Assembly: GCF_000235425.2 (NCBI RefSeq)
Contig: NZ_KI912266.1
Span: 1,409,823-1,473,822, forward strand
Length of the DNA stretch: 64,000 nucleotides
Direction of reading: 5' to 3'
From: Pseudofrankia saprophytica
GTDB taxonomy: Bacteria > Actinomycetota > Actinomycetes > Frankiales > Frankiaceae
Shown: in pieces, positions 1 to 13,094 of the stretch
Layout of the letters: each line of letters opens with the position of its first letter
How positions within the stretch are numbered: the stretch's first letter is position 1
The notes under the pieces: model-generated
Database searches by the model: none
What the model was told of the DNA's origin: nothing
Seen by the model: only the letters and a program-made list of their open reading frames with translations
Position numbers and translations under genes: made by a program

Positions 1-34
1 TCCGCCGACCTGGCCAACCCGCCGAGGAGCACCC

Positions 35-1579
35 GTGAACGACCGCGAACCGCCCTCTGCCACGGGTTCCCAGCGCCAGCTACCCCTGGGGGACGACCCT
101 GACCTGCATGCTGTCTGGCGGCAGGCGGTGGCCGGGGTGGCGGACGGGACGCTGTCCGCGCAGCAGCGGGCCTGGCTGCGGCTGACCAGGCCGCTTGGCC
201 TGGTGCAGGACACCGCGCTGCTCGCGGCCCCGAACGAGTTCACCAAGGACCTGCTCGACTCCCGGCTGCGCCCGTTCCTGGCCACCGCGCTGACCGCCGC
301 GTACGGCCGGGAGATCCGGGTGGCCGTCACCGTCGAACATCAGACGGATCCCGAGCCGATGACCGGCCCGATGGTGCTGCCGTCGGCGCCGGTGGCGGTC
401 ACCCGCGAGCGCGAGGACCCGGCCCACGACGGGGCCGGCCGCGGGGGCGGGGCGCCGGAGCAGTTCCTCGACCCGTCGGCGCCGCCGATCCAGCGGGTGG
501 CCACCGGGCTCGGCCGCGACCCGGAGCCGCGGCCGTCCGAGCCGGCCCGGCTCAACCCCCGGTACGTCTTCGAGACGTTCGTCATCGGCGACAGCAACCG
601 GTTCCCGCACGCGGCCGCCGTGGCGGTCGCGGAGGCGCCGGCGAAGGCCTACAACCCGCTGTTCATCTACGGGGACTCGGGACTGGGCAAGACCCACCTG
701 CTGCACGCGATCGGCCACTACACGCTGAAGCTCTACCCGGACTCCCAGGTGAAGTACGTCAGCACCGAGGAGTTCACCAACGACTTCATCAACTCGATCC
801 GGGACGACCGGCAGCAGGCCTTCCAACGGCGCTACCGGGACACCGACGTGCTGCTGGTCGACGACATCCAGTTCCTGGAGAACAAGGAGCGGACGCAGGA
901 GGAGTTCTTCCACACCTTCAACGTCCTGCATGACACCGAGAAGCAGCTGGTCATCTCCTCGGACCGCTCTCCCAAGCAGCTCTCCGCGCTCGAGGACCGG
1001 CTGCGCAGCAGGTTCGAGTGGGGGCTGATCACCGACGTCACGCCGCCGGACCTGGAGACCAGGATCGCGATCCTGTCGAAGAAGGCGGCCACCGAGCGGC
1101 TGCCGGTCCCGCCGGACGTCCTCGAGTACATCGCCACCCACATCCAGCGCAACATCCGCGAGCTCGAGGGCGCGCTCATCCGGGTCGCCGCGTTCGCCAG
1201 CCTGAACAAGTCCCATGTCGACCGCACGCTGGCCGAGATCGTGCTGCGCGACCTCATCCCGGACGCGACCAGCAGCGAGATCACCGCGACCTCGATCATG
1301 AACGCGACTGCGGCGTACTTCGGGGTCTCGATGGAGGACCTGTGCGGCACGTCCCGCAGCCGCGTGCTGGTGACCGCCCGCCAGATCGCGATGTACCTCT
1401 GCCGGGAGCTGACGGACCTGTCGCTGCCGAAGATCGGCCAGCAGTTCGGTGGCCGCGACCACACCACCGTCATGCACGCCGACCGCAAGATCCGCGGCCT
1501 GATGGCGGAACGCCGCGCCATCTACAACCAGGTCACCGAGCTGACCAACCGCATCCGCGCCGAGACCCGGCACCTCTAA
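35..1579 (+). CDS. dnaA: Chromosomal replication initiator DnaA
   Basis: ATP-dependent initiator that binds DnaA boxes at oriC, opens the duplex and recruits the helicase. The 514-residue product has an N-terminal helicase-contact domain, a Pro/Gly/Arg-rich linker (about residues 105-175) that is long as usual in actinobacteria, and an AAA+ core with Walker [10 protein letters not shown] at 213-221 and Walker B VDDIQF near 275-280. The C-terminal box-binding domain carries the signature GGRDHTTV at 472-479. The GTG start at 35 follows a GAGGAG ribosome site at 24-29. It is the first gene of the origin cluster and is followed directly by the origin spacer, whose many DnaA-box-like sites could also feed back on this gene. 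Confidence 0.98.
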   Translation: MNDREPPSATGSQRQLPLGDDPDLHAVWRQAVAGVADGTLSAQQRAWLRLTRPLGLVQDTALLAAPNEFTKDLLDSRLRPFLATALTAAYGREIRVAVTVEHQTDPEPMTGPMVLPSAPVAVTREREDPAHDGAGRGGGAPEQFLDPSAPPIQRVATGLGRDPEPRPSEPARLNPRYVFETFVIGDSNRFPHAAAVAVAEAPAKAYNPLFIYGDSGLGKTHLLHAIGHYTLKLYPDSQVKYVSTEEFTNDFINSIRDDRQQAFQRRYRDTDVLLVDDIQFLENKERTQEEFFHTFNVLHDTEKQLVISSDRSPKQLSALEDRLRSRFEWGLITDVTPPDLETRIAILSKKAATERLPVPPDVLEYIATHIQRNIRELEGALIRVAAFASLNKSHVDRTLAEIVLRDLIPDATSSEITATSIMNATAAYFGVSMEDLCGTSRSRVLVTARQIAMYLCRELTDLSLPKIGQQFGGRDHTTVMHADRKIRGLMAERRAIYNQVTELTNRIRAETRHL

Positions 1580-1639
1580 CCCCGGCCAGTGGCCAGTGGC
1601 CACTGGTTCCGCCGCTCCACGTCCCGCCGACGGGCCATA

Positions 1640-2260
1640 GATACCCCCAGGCTGTGGATATCGCTGGGTATGAACAGGCGTTGGCGTGAGCTTGCGCGCT
1701 CCGTGGACTCTCGTCGCCGCGTTCGCGGGCGATGGACGTTTCTTCCTGATTCTGAATGACTAGTCATCTGCTTCCGAGTGACTAGTCTGCCCAGGTCAGC
1801 TGGGCGCCGTACCCATTGCATCGGCCGGAGATCCGGCGAACGAAGCACTTCTTTCGCAACTGGCCCAGTCCGTCAGGAACAAACCACCGGGGCGCCCACA
1901 GCGGCCGCGAGACCACTTGGGTGGTATTCACCCACAGCTTGTGGACAAGCCTGTGGATGAACTGGGGGCGGGCTGCGGACAACCCTGCGGACGGGCTGTG
2001 GAGAACTGGGGACAGCCTGGGGACGACGTGGGGGCAACCGGTGGATGAACGGTGCATGGCGCCTGGGGACGGAACGGCCCTGTGGACGACGACCCGGCTC
2101 ACCCACAGCTCCACCCACACGCTCTCCACCGTGCTCCTGGGCCCCTGACCTGCGCGAACGCTGGTTATCCCCAGTTTCCACAGGCCCTACTACTACGGCG
2201 ATCCATTAAATTTTCCAAGAGATCAAAAGCCTGAAGTACTGGGCCCTGGGGACAACGCGC
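1640..2260. other. oriC: Replication origin oriC (dnaA-dnaN spacer)
   Basis: The 994-bp spacer between dnaA and dnaN has no convincing gene and is full of DnaA-box-like 9-mers. The clearest are TGTGGATAT (1653), TGTGGACAA (1940, the actinobacterial consensus on the minus strand), TGTGGATGA (1952), TGCGGACAA (1974), TGTGGAGAA (1997), TGTGGACGA (2081), TTATCCCCA (2165), GTTTCCACA (2174) and TGGGGACAA (2247). From 1940 to 2048, ten such 9-mers follow at 10-12 bp intervals in one orientation. An AT-rich patch at about 2203-2230, rare in this GC-rich window, is a good unwinding-element candidate. The call rests on context and box content. Exact borders are estimated. Confidence 0.92.
1756..1787. 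repeat. Paired TGACTAGTC palindromes 3' of dnaA
   Basis: A perfect 12-bp palindrome ATGACTAGTCAT (1756-1767) is followed by a second TGACTAGTC (1779-1787). The shared 9-mers start 22 bp apart, which is two helical turns. This looks like a paired binding site for a dimeric regulator at the left edge of the origin region. No protein can be named from sequence. Confidence 0.45.
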
Positions 2261-2573
2261 CGAGCGCCTGGTCTGGTCGGACGCCTCGCGCCCGGCCGCC
2301 GTGGTCTCCTGCGTGATCTCCTGGCCGATGCCTTCGACCGGGCTACCCGGCCGGGGTTCGCGTGGTGGCCGACAGGTCCACTCCCCGCCGAGGGGACGTG
2401 GACGTGACCGCTCCAGGCCACGCCAGAGAACCTTCGGCGCGCCGCCGCCCCGCGCCGACCTGCCCCGGTCGCTCTGCGTGGTCGCTCGCTTGCGCGGATG
2501 ACTGGACCGCTCGCAGGGCTGTCGGAGGGCTCTGAGATGCTGGTTCGGTTCGTCGCCGCCAGAGGAGGCAGGC

Positions 2574-3740
2574 ATGAGGTTCCGGGTTGAACGGGACGAG
2601 TTCACCGAGGCGGTTGCCTGGACCGCGCGCAGCCTGCCGAGTCGCACGGCTACCGCGGCCCAGCAGCAGGTGCTGACCGGGCTGCTCCTTGACGCGAGCG
2701 GGCCGGGCCTGGTGGTTGCCGCGTTCGACTACGAGGTGGCCGCCCAGGCGAAGCTGGAGGCGACGATCTCCGAGGAGGGGCGCGCGCTCGCGCCGGGCAA
2801 GATGCTCGCGGAGATCACCAAGCAGCTGCCCGCCGCGCCGGTCGAGGTGTGGACGGAGGGCAACGGCCTGGTGATCGCCTGCGGGAACGCGCGGTTCACC
2901 CTGCGGACCATGCCCGTCGAGGAGTACCCGGCACTGCCGCCGCTGCCGCCCATCACCGGCTACATCGAGGGTGGCGCGTTCGGCGCCGCGGTCTCCCAGG
3001 TGGCGGTCGCCGCCGGCAGGGACGACACCCTGCCGGTGCTCACCGGTGTTCGGCTCGAGATCGAGGGCGATGTCCTGACGCTCGCCGCCACCGACCGCTA
3101 CCGGCTCGCGGTGCGCACTCTCAAGTGGCGTCCGGAAAGCCCCGACGCGGCTGGTGTCGCGCTCATTCCGGCGCGCACGCTGCTCGACACGGCCCGGTCG
3201 CTGTCCGGGGGCTCGGTCGAGGTCGCGATCGCGCTCGGCACCGGCCCTTCCGGCGAGGCGCTGGCCGGTTTCGCCGGTAACGGCCGGCAGACCACCACCC
3301 GGCTGGTGGACGGCCAGTTCCCGCCGTACCGCAAGCTGCTGCCCGACTCGTGCCCGCTGATCGCGGCGGCGGAGAAGGCTCCGTTGCTGGAGGCGGTCAA
3401 GCGGGTCGCCCTGGTGGCGCCCAAGACGGCGCCGGTGAAACTCGCGTTCACCGAGGACCATCTGGAGCTGGAGGCCGGCAGCAACGGCGGTGAGGCGCAG
3501 GCGTCCGAGACGTTGCCGTCGACCTACTCCGGCCCGGACCTGGCGGTCGCGTTCAACCCGGCCTACCTGCAGGACGCGCTGAACGCGATCGACTCCGACC
3601 AGGTCGAGTTCGGCTTCGCCAGCGCCGATGACGCCGAGGTCGCGGCGAAGAAGCCGGCGATCCTCACCGGCAAGGGCGCCGGCGAGGGCGAGGCTCCCGA
3701 CTACCGCTATCTGCTCATGCCGATCCAGCTGAACGGCTGA
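2574..3740 (+). CDS. dnaN: DNA polymerase III beta sliding clamp
   Basis: Ring-shaped processivity clamp that tethers DNA polymerase III and many repair factors to DNA. The product has 388 residues, the usual length, with the family N-terminus (MRFRVERDEF) and the C-terminal ending YLLMPIQLNG that forms the partner-binding pocket region. Three repeated clamp domains are expected, and the DTLPVLTGVRLEIEG segment marks the second. It has its own ribosome site (AGAGGAGGCAGGC just before the ATG). It is followed by recF with only a 9-nt gap, so dnaN and recF are likely co-transcribed. Confidence 0.98.
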   Translation: MRFRVERDEFTEAVAWTARSLPSRTATAAQQQVLTGLLLDASGPGLVVAAFDYEVAAQAKLEATISEEGRALAPGKMLAEITKQLPAAPVEVWTEGNGLVIACGNARFTLRTMPVEEYPALPPLPPITGYIEGGAFGAAVSQVAVAAGRDDTLPVLTGVRLEIEGDVLTLAATDRYRLAVRTLKWRPESPDAAGVALIPARTLLDTARSLSGGSVEVAIALGTGPSGEALAGFAGNGRQTTTRLVDGQFPPYRKLLPDSCPLIAAAEKAPLLEAVKRVALVAPKTAPVKLAFTEDHLELEAGSNGGEAQASETLPSTYSGPDLAVAFNPAYLQDALNAIDSDQVEFGFASADDAEVAAKKPAILTGKGAGEGEAPDYRYLLMPIQLNG

Positions 3741-3749
3741 ACGGGTGAC

Positions 3750-4853
3750 GTGCACGTCACGCATCTGCAGCTGGTCGACTTCCGGTCCTACTCGTCGCTT
3801 GAGCTGACCCTCCCGCCCGGAGTGGTCACGTTCGTGGGATCCAACGGCCAGGGCAAGACGAACCTGCTCGAGGCCGTCGGCTACCTGGCGACGCTCGGCA
3901 GCCACCGGGTGTCTGGCGACGTGCCGCTGATCCGGGAGGGCGCCGAGCGCGCCGTGATTCGTTCTCGGGTCGTGCGCGCGGAGAGGGCGGCGCTGGCCGA
4001 GATCGAGATCGTCAGCGGCCGGGCGAACCGGGTCCGGCTGAACCGCCGCCAGCTCCCTCGCCCTCGCGACCTGCTCGGCCTGCTGTCGGTCGTGCTGTTC
4101 GCGCCGGAGGACCTGGCGATGGTCAAGGGCGACCCGGCTGAGCGACGCCGCTTTCTCGACGAGCTGCTGGTGGCGCGCGCTCCCCGGCTGTCCGGGGTGA
4201 TCGCCGACTACGAGCGGGTGCTGCGCCAGCGGACCACGCTGCTGCGGGCCAGGGGCGACCTGCGCACGCTGGACTCCTGGGACGAGGCGCTGGTTCGGCA
4301 CGGCGCCGAGCTGCTCGCCGCCCGGCTCGCGCTCGTCGACGACCTGCGCCCCCAGATCGCCACGGCCTACGCGGCGGTGGCGGGAACCGAGACGTCGACG
4401 GCCGTCGGGGTCGACTACCGGTGCTCGGTGCCGTTGCCCGAGGGCGCCGACCGGGAGGCGATCGCGGGCGCGATGCTCGCCGAGCTGGCCGCCCTGCGGC
4501 CGCGGGAGGTCGAGCGCGGCGTGACGCTGGCCGGCCCGCACCGCGACGAGCTGGTCCTGTCGGTGGGCGGCCGGCCGGCCCGCGGCTACGCGAGCCACGG
4601 CGAGTCGTGGTCGCTCGCCCTCGCGCTGCGGCTGGCCGCCTTCGAACTGCTGGGCGCCGACGACCGCGGCCCCGTGCTGCTGCTCGACGACGTGTTCGCC
4701 GAGCTCGACACGCACCGCCGCCGCCGGCTCGCCGAGCTGGTCGCGTCGGCCGAGCAGGTGCTGATCACCGCGGCGGTCGGCGCGGACGTGCCGGAGGAGC
4801 TGGGGGGGCCACGGTTCACCGTGCGGACGGGGGAGGTCAGCCTTGCCGACTGA
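3750..4853 (+). CDS. recF: DNA replication/repair protein RecF
   Basis: SMC-like ATPase that helps load RecA at single-strand gaps in the RecFOR pathway. The 367-residue product shows Walker [10 protein letters not shown] at 30-38, the signature region near [14 protein letters not shown] and [16 protein letters not shown], and Walker [13 protein letters not shown]. The GTG start at 3750 gives the standard RecF N-terminus ([13 protein letters not shown]). Its 3' end overlaps the next gene by 11 nt, which suggests translational coupling. Confidence 0.97.
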   Translation: MHVTHLQLVDFRSYSSLELTLPPGVVTFVGSNGQGKTNLLEAVGYLATLGSHRVSGDVPLIREGAERAVIRSRVVRAERAALAEIEIVSGRANRVRLNRRQLPRPRDLLGLLSVVLFAPEDLAMVKGDPAERRRFLDELLVARAPRLSGVIADYERVLRQRTTLLRARGDLRTLDSWDEALVRHGAELLAARLALVDDLRPQIATAYAAVAGTETSTAVGVDYRCSVPLPEGADREAIAGAMLAELAALRPREVERGVTLAGPHRDELVLSVGGRPARGYASHGESWSLALALRLAAFELLGADDRGPVLLLDDVFAELDTHRRRRLAELVASAEQVLITAAVGADVPEELGGPRFTVRTGEVSLAD

Positions 4854-5526
4854 GCCAGGCGAACAGACGGACGGCCGGGCGGCGGTCGGCCGGCCCGGGC
4901 CGGCCGACCATCCTGGGCCGGCGGAACCGGCCGGGGCGGCCACGCCCAAGGGGGCCGACCTCGCCCGTCAGGTGCTTGCCGCCGCGAAAGCGGATGCCAG
5001 GGCCCGCGCACGCTCGGGGGGCCGAGCCGGCCGCAACCCCGACGGGAACGCCGACTCCCCGAACTCCTCGCGGCCCGACTCCCGTCCTGAGGGAACGGAT
5101 GGCGACGACGACCGGGAGCCACCGCGCCGGCCGAGGCTGCCGGGAATCGCCGCGCCGGGGCGGGAGTGGCGCGAGCCCACCTCCCTCGGCACCGCCGTCG
5201 AGCGGATGCTCGCGGCGCGCGGCTGGCGCGCGAAGGCGGCCGACTCGACGGTGCTGGCGCGCTGGGATGCCATCGTCGGCCCGGACATCAGCGCGCACGC
5301 CACCCCGGTCTCGCTGCGCGACGGAGTGCTGGAGCTCGCCGCGGAGTCGACCGCCTGGGCCACCCAGCTGCGTTTCCTGGCCGGCCGGATCCTCGGCGAG
5401 CTGCGCCGGGAGCTGGGCCCCGACGTCGTCACCCGGATCAACGTGCGCGGGCCGTCGGCGCCCTCGTGGCGGCACGGGCCTGCTCAGATGCCCGGCGGCC
5501 GAGGGCCTCGCGATACCTACGGATAG
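4843..5526 (+). CDS. DUF721 / DciA-like protein
   Basis: A 227-residue protein with a disordered, charged N-terminal half and a conserved C-terminal DUF721 domain (about residues 110-205) containing [20 protein letters not shown] and TWATQ-like segments. In other bacteria DciA proteins of this family help load the replicative helicase DnaB, and the position between recF and gyrB is the standard actinobacterial one. The TTG start at 4843 overlaps the recF end and has GGGGGAGG upstream. Helicase loading here is inferred from family, not shown. Confidence 0.9.
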   Translation: MPTEPGEQTDGRAAVGRPGPADHPGPAEPAGAATPKGADLARQVLAAAKADARARARSGGRAGRNPDGNADSPNSSRPDSRPEGTDGDDDREPPRRPRLPGIAAPGREWREPTSLGTAVERMLAARGWRAKAADSTVLARWDAIVGPDISAHATPVSLRDGVLELAAESTAWATQLRFLAGRILGELRRELGPDVVTRINVRGPSAPSWRHGPAQMPGGRGPRDTYG

Positions 5527-7802
<2,276 letters not shown>

Positions 7803-7803
<1 letters not shown>

Positions 7804-7938
7804 TCGGGACGAACCCTGTTCGCCGCCCGAGGCGGGCAGCCCTGGTCGCTGGCCTTTGGCCAGCTTCCCGGGCAGCCCGCGATGTCCGCCCAGGGGGGCG
7901 ACCCCCTGGAACCCCCGATGTCGGGCTTCGTCCGACGG
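7803..7938 (+). repeat. Hairpin repeat family 1, copy A
   Basis: Starts at the gyrB stop codon with GATCGGGAC and contains three successive hairpins: GCTGGCC-TTT-GGCCAGC (7848-7864), CCAGGGGG-gcga-CCCCCTGG (7890-7909) and GTCGG...CCGAC (about 7920-7936). Hairpin order, spacing and connecting text (GGAACCCCCGATG) match copy D next to tRNA-Ala. Copies B and C after tRNA-Ile share the first two hairpins. It may act as a terminator or 3'-end stabiliser, and it leaves no room for a gene. Confidence 0.75.
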
Positions 7939-8041
7939 GGTGCCCGGCAGGGCGATCGACGGGGTCTTGGTCATGAGCGAGCGCGGCTGGCCGGTGCGCA
8001 GGCTGGCCGCGCTCGGTGGCACCAACTGCGACATAGCGCAC

Positions 8042-8092
8042 TAACCGACTAGTTCCGTGCTGTTGGGGTAATAACCGACAGGTTCCGCACTG
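8042..8092 (+). repeat. Direct repeat upstream of gyrA
   Basis: Two 21-bp units starting TAACCGAC at 8042 and 8072 (17 of 21 positions identical) lie 30 bp apart, about three helical turns. They sit 16-66 bp before the gyrA GTG, so they are placed to bind a regulator or to overlap the gyrA promoter. The protein that would bind is unknown. Confidence 0.5.
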
Positions 8093-8107
8093 CCCTGGAA
8101 GGACATC

Positions 8108-10600
<2,493 letters not shown>

Positions 10601-10633
10601 CGGCGGGGCTGACGGGCAGCTGAGGGGAGACGC

Positions 10634-12043
10634 GTGAGCGACAAGGACGAACGGTCGGGTAGGGCCGGCGCGCTCCCGGCGACCGCCACCGACGACGAGG
10701 GCTCAGCATCGGGCAACGGCAACCCGTTCTTCGAGCGGCCGGGGAGCAAGAACGACTCGGCCCCCACCCGGTCGCCCGCCGACAGCGCTCCCGCCAGGAC
10801 GGCGACGAAGACGCCCACGTCGCCAGGAACTGGCGTGGGCGAGGCCGACGTTGAGAAGACCGCGGTCGTGCGGTCCGTGACCTCGTCGGCGGCGTCGGCC
10901 GCGGCGAAGAAGGCCCCGGCGAAGACGACCACGCTGGACGCGAAGCCGTCGCCGTCCGCGTCCGCGGCGACGGCAACGGTCCCCGCTCCGGTTGTACCCC
11001 CGCCGCCGAGCGCGGACAAGGGCGGTTCGGACCGCTCTGACCGGTCGGAGCCTTATGCCGCGGCTGGCCGCGGCGCGCCGGCCAAACCGGCCGGAGCGGA
11101 CCAGCAGGCGCAACCTCCGCGCGACCCCGACACGATGGCCATCGTGCGTAACCCAGCTCGGGGCCCGGAGAAGGCGCGCGACGCCGGCCGCGATGCCCGT
11201 GCCCGCGGCGGTGCCGCCGAGCCCGCGGAGCAGCGGGACCGGCCAGAGCGCGCCGCGCCGCGGCCAGAGCGTGCCGACCGTCCGGGCGCCGCCGACACCC
11301 GCAAGGTCGCCGCCGTCGCCGCCCCCGGTCCCGACCCGGACCGGACCGTCGCGGAGCCGGTGAAGCCCGACCTGGCCAAGCCGTCTCGCGCTCCCGCCGT
11401 CCCAGCCGAACGCGTGCCGGCGCCGACGTCCGCCAGCCGTCCCGCCGGGCCGGTGGGTGCGCCGCTGGGTAGCCCGGGGCTCGACCGTGGGCGCGCCGAC
11501 CAGGAATGGGCGAGGCCACCGCGCGACGGTCGCCAGGACCCCGGCGCCGCCGGTTACCCCGGGCCGACCGGTCACCAGGGCCAGCCCGGCCGGTACGACC
11601 GGCCGGAGCCGGCGCGCCAGGACCCGCGCCAGGACTACGTGGACGGCTACCAGGAGGGTGAGGACGACCTCAGCCAGGTTGGCGCCGGCCGACGCGCCAA
11701 GCTGCGGCTCACCCGGGTCAGCCCGCTGACCGTGACCAGGCTGGCGTTCGCGTTCTCGCTGTGCGTCTTCCTCGTCATCATGGTCGCCGTCGCGGTGCTC
11801 TGGTTCGTCCTGAACTCGATCGGCGTCTTCGACAGCATCGTCGAGGCGGCGGGCACGCTGACCACGGACGAGAGCCACAACGTCAGCTCCTGGCTGTCGT
11901 TCGGCCGCGCCATGCAGATCAGCCTGCTCATCGGCGCGATCAACGTCATCCTGATCACGTTGCTGTCCACGCTCGGCGCACTTCTCTACAACCTCTGCTC
12001 CGACATGATCGGCGGCATCGAGGTCACCCTCAGCGACCGCTGA
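10634..12043 (+). CDS. DUF3566 membrane protein
   Basis: A 469-residue protein with a long, low-complexity Ala/Pro/Arg/Asp-rich cytoplasmic N-terminus (about 1-350) and a C-terminal DUF3566 domain. Two transmembrane helices are visible, FAFSLCVFLVIMVAVAVLWFVL and ISLLIGAINVILITLLSTLGALL, followed by a short tail. Proteins of this family sit directly after gyrA in most actinobacteria, including the mycobacterial Rv0007 locus, and are of unknown function. The GTG start at 10634 follows a GAGGGGAGA ribosome site. The N-terminal extension is unusually long compared with many relatives. Confidence 0.88.
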   Translation: MSDKDERSGRAGALPATATDDEGSASGNGNPFFERPGSKNDSAPTRSPADSAPARTATKTPTSPGTGVGEADVEKTAVVRSVTSSAASAAAKKAPAKTTTLDAKPSPSASAATATVPAPVVPPPPSADKGGSDRSDRSEPYAAAGRGAPAKPAGADQQAQPPRDPDTMAIVRNPARGPEKARDAGRDARARGGAAEPAEQRDRPERAAPRPERADRPGAADTRKVAAVAAPGPDPDRTVAEPVKPDLAKPSRAPAVPAERVPAPTSASRPAGPVGAPLGSPGLDRGRADQEWARPPRDGRQDPGAAGYPGPTGHQGQPGRYDRPEPARQDPRQDYVDGYQEGEDDLSQVGAGRRAKLRLTRVSPLTVTRLAFAFSLCVFLVIMVAVAVLWFVLNSIGVFDSIVEAAGTLTTDESHNVSSWLSFGRAMQISLLIGAINVILITLLSTLGALLYNLCSDMIGGIEVTLSDR

Positions 12044-12162
12044 CGTCCCGGCGGCGCCGCCCACAGCGGCGCCGCCATCCTGTACTCTTGGCTCCGGCAG
12101 GAGCTCTTCGCCCCCTTGGGGCCCTTGGATATCCTGTAGGCTGCGACGCAGACGTGACATAC

Positions 12163-12236
12163 GGACCTATAGCTCAGTCGGTTAGAGCGCTTCCCTGATA
12201 AGGAAGAGGCCGGTGGTTCAAGTCCACCTAGGTCCA
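12163..12236 (+). tRNA. ileT: tRNA-Ile (anticodon GAT)
   Basis: A 74-nt cloverleaf. The acceptor stem GGACCTA pairs with TAGGTCC. The anticodon stem CTTCC/GGAAG holds loop CTGATAA with anticodon GAT at 12197-12199. The T arm is GGTGG-TTCAAGT-CCACC and the discriminator base is A12236. CCA is not encoded. The position after gyrA-DUF3566 is conserved in actinobacteria. The usual neighbour tRNA-Ala is absent here and lies on the other strand 14.5 kb away. Confidence 0.97.
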
Positions 12237-12249
12237 CTCGAGCTGGTTT

Positions 12250-12460
12250 CCGCTGCTTGTTGACCTTTGGTCAACTTCGCCGGGGGCCGTTATTTTGCTC
12301 CGGGGCCGAGCCCCGGACCCCACGCCAGGGGGCTTCGCCCCTGGACCCCTGGATCGTTTGGGCTACGTTGCGTTGCTCGTTGACCTTTGGTCAACTTCGT
12401 TGGGGCCGCTGTTTTGCTCCGAGGCCCGGGGCTCGCGCCAGGGGGCTTCGCCCCTGGGCT
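12250..12460 (+). repeat. Hairpin repeat family 1, copies B and C (tandem)
   Basis: Two imperfect tandem copies start just after tRNA-Ile. Each has GTTGACC-TTT-GGTCAAC (12259-12275 and 12379-12395, exactly 120 bp apart) and then CCAGGGG-gcttcg-CCCCTGG (12325-12344 and 12438-12457). Between them lie shared stretches such as TTTTGCTCC. Compared with copies A and D the first stem has changed on both arms (GCTGGCC, GGTGGCC or GTTGACC), yet pairing is kept. Confidence 0.75.
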
Positions 12461-13094
12461 TCCGGGTCGTCTGGGTTATGTTGCTTTTGTTTCTTGCTTG
12501 GTTTTTGGCTTCCGGGGTGGAGGGCTGCGGGGGAGGCTTGTCCTCTGGGGTGTTTGTGGTTTTTTTTGAGGTGACCGGGGTTTTGTTTGTGGCGGAAGTT
12601 TGTTTCTCGTCTTGCGGATGATGATGGTCTTTGTTTGAGGCTGGCTTGGGTCGGGGATGCGTGGGCTCGTCGTGGTTGGCGTGATCTTGAGCCATCCATC
12701 GCCGACGCCTGGGGCTCGGATCGGGATGGTGCGCGTGTCGGTGCGTGGCCGGGCGGAGCGCGACAGTGCCCGATTTGGGGGCGCAGACATGGGGCCGATT
12801 CGAGTTCGTGCTCTGATTTTTTAGGGCGTTGCGCTACGCAACCACTTGATTGCTTACCGAAGGTAGCGGGTAACCACTTTGGGTGTCTGCCCTCTCACCG
12901 CTTCGGTGGGAACGGGGACGGTCGGACTGATCGATTCGTCCGCAATGGACCGACTCGTCACGGGGACGGCGGCGAGGTTGGGGAGCGGGTCCGATGTGCA
13001 GGAAGATCGGACCAATCTGTCCTAATGTGACAAGTCACGGCGCTGCTCTCGACAGGTTGGCGAGAGAGAGCCTGAAGCTTGGGAGGGCGCACCG
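12461..13094. other. Gene-free spacer with a G/T-rich strand
   Basis: About 630 bp with no credible coding sequence. From about 12476 to 12660 the plus strand is strongly enriched in G and T (for example GGTTTTTTTTGAGG around 12560), unlike the surrounding DNA. Further right is a GTTGCG-CTA-CGCAAC hairpin (12828-12842) after a T run. Small open frames on either strand here have no codon bias or recognisable domain. Confidence 0.5.

Noticed and set aside
80-1603. 507-residue open frame opposite dnaA
   Set aside because: It is the antisense shadow of dnaA, with no conserved domains and no ribosome site.
2343-4949. 868-residue frame opposite dnaN and recF
   Set aside because: High GC content makes long antisense frames. 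The sense strand carries conserved DnaN and RecF motifs.
12257-12699. Several small frames on both strands after tRNA-Ile
   Set aside because: They lie over hairpin repeats and G/T-rich DNA, have no domain or ribosome site and overlap each other.
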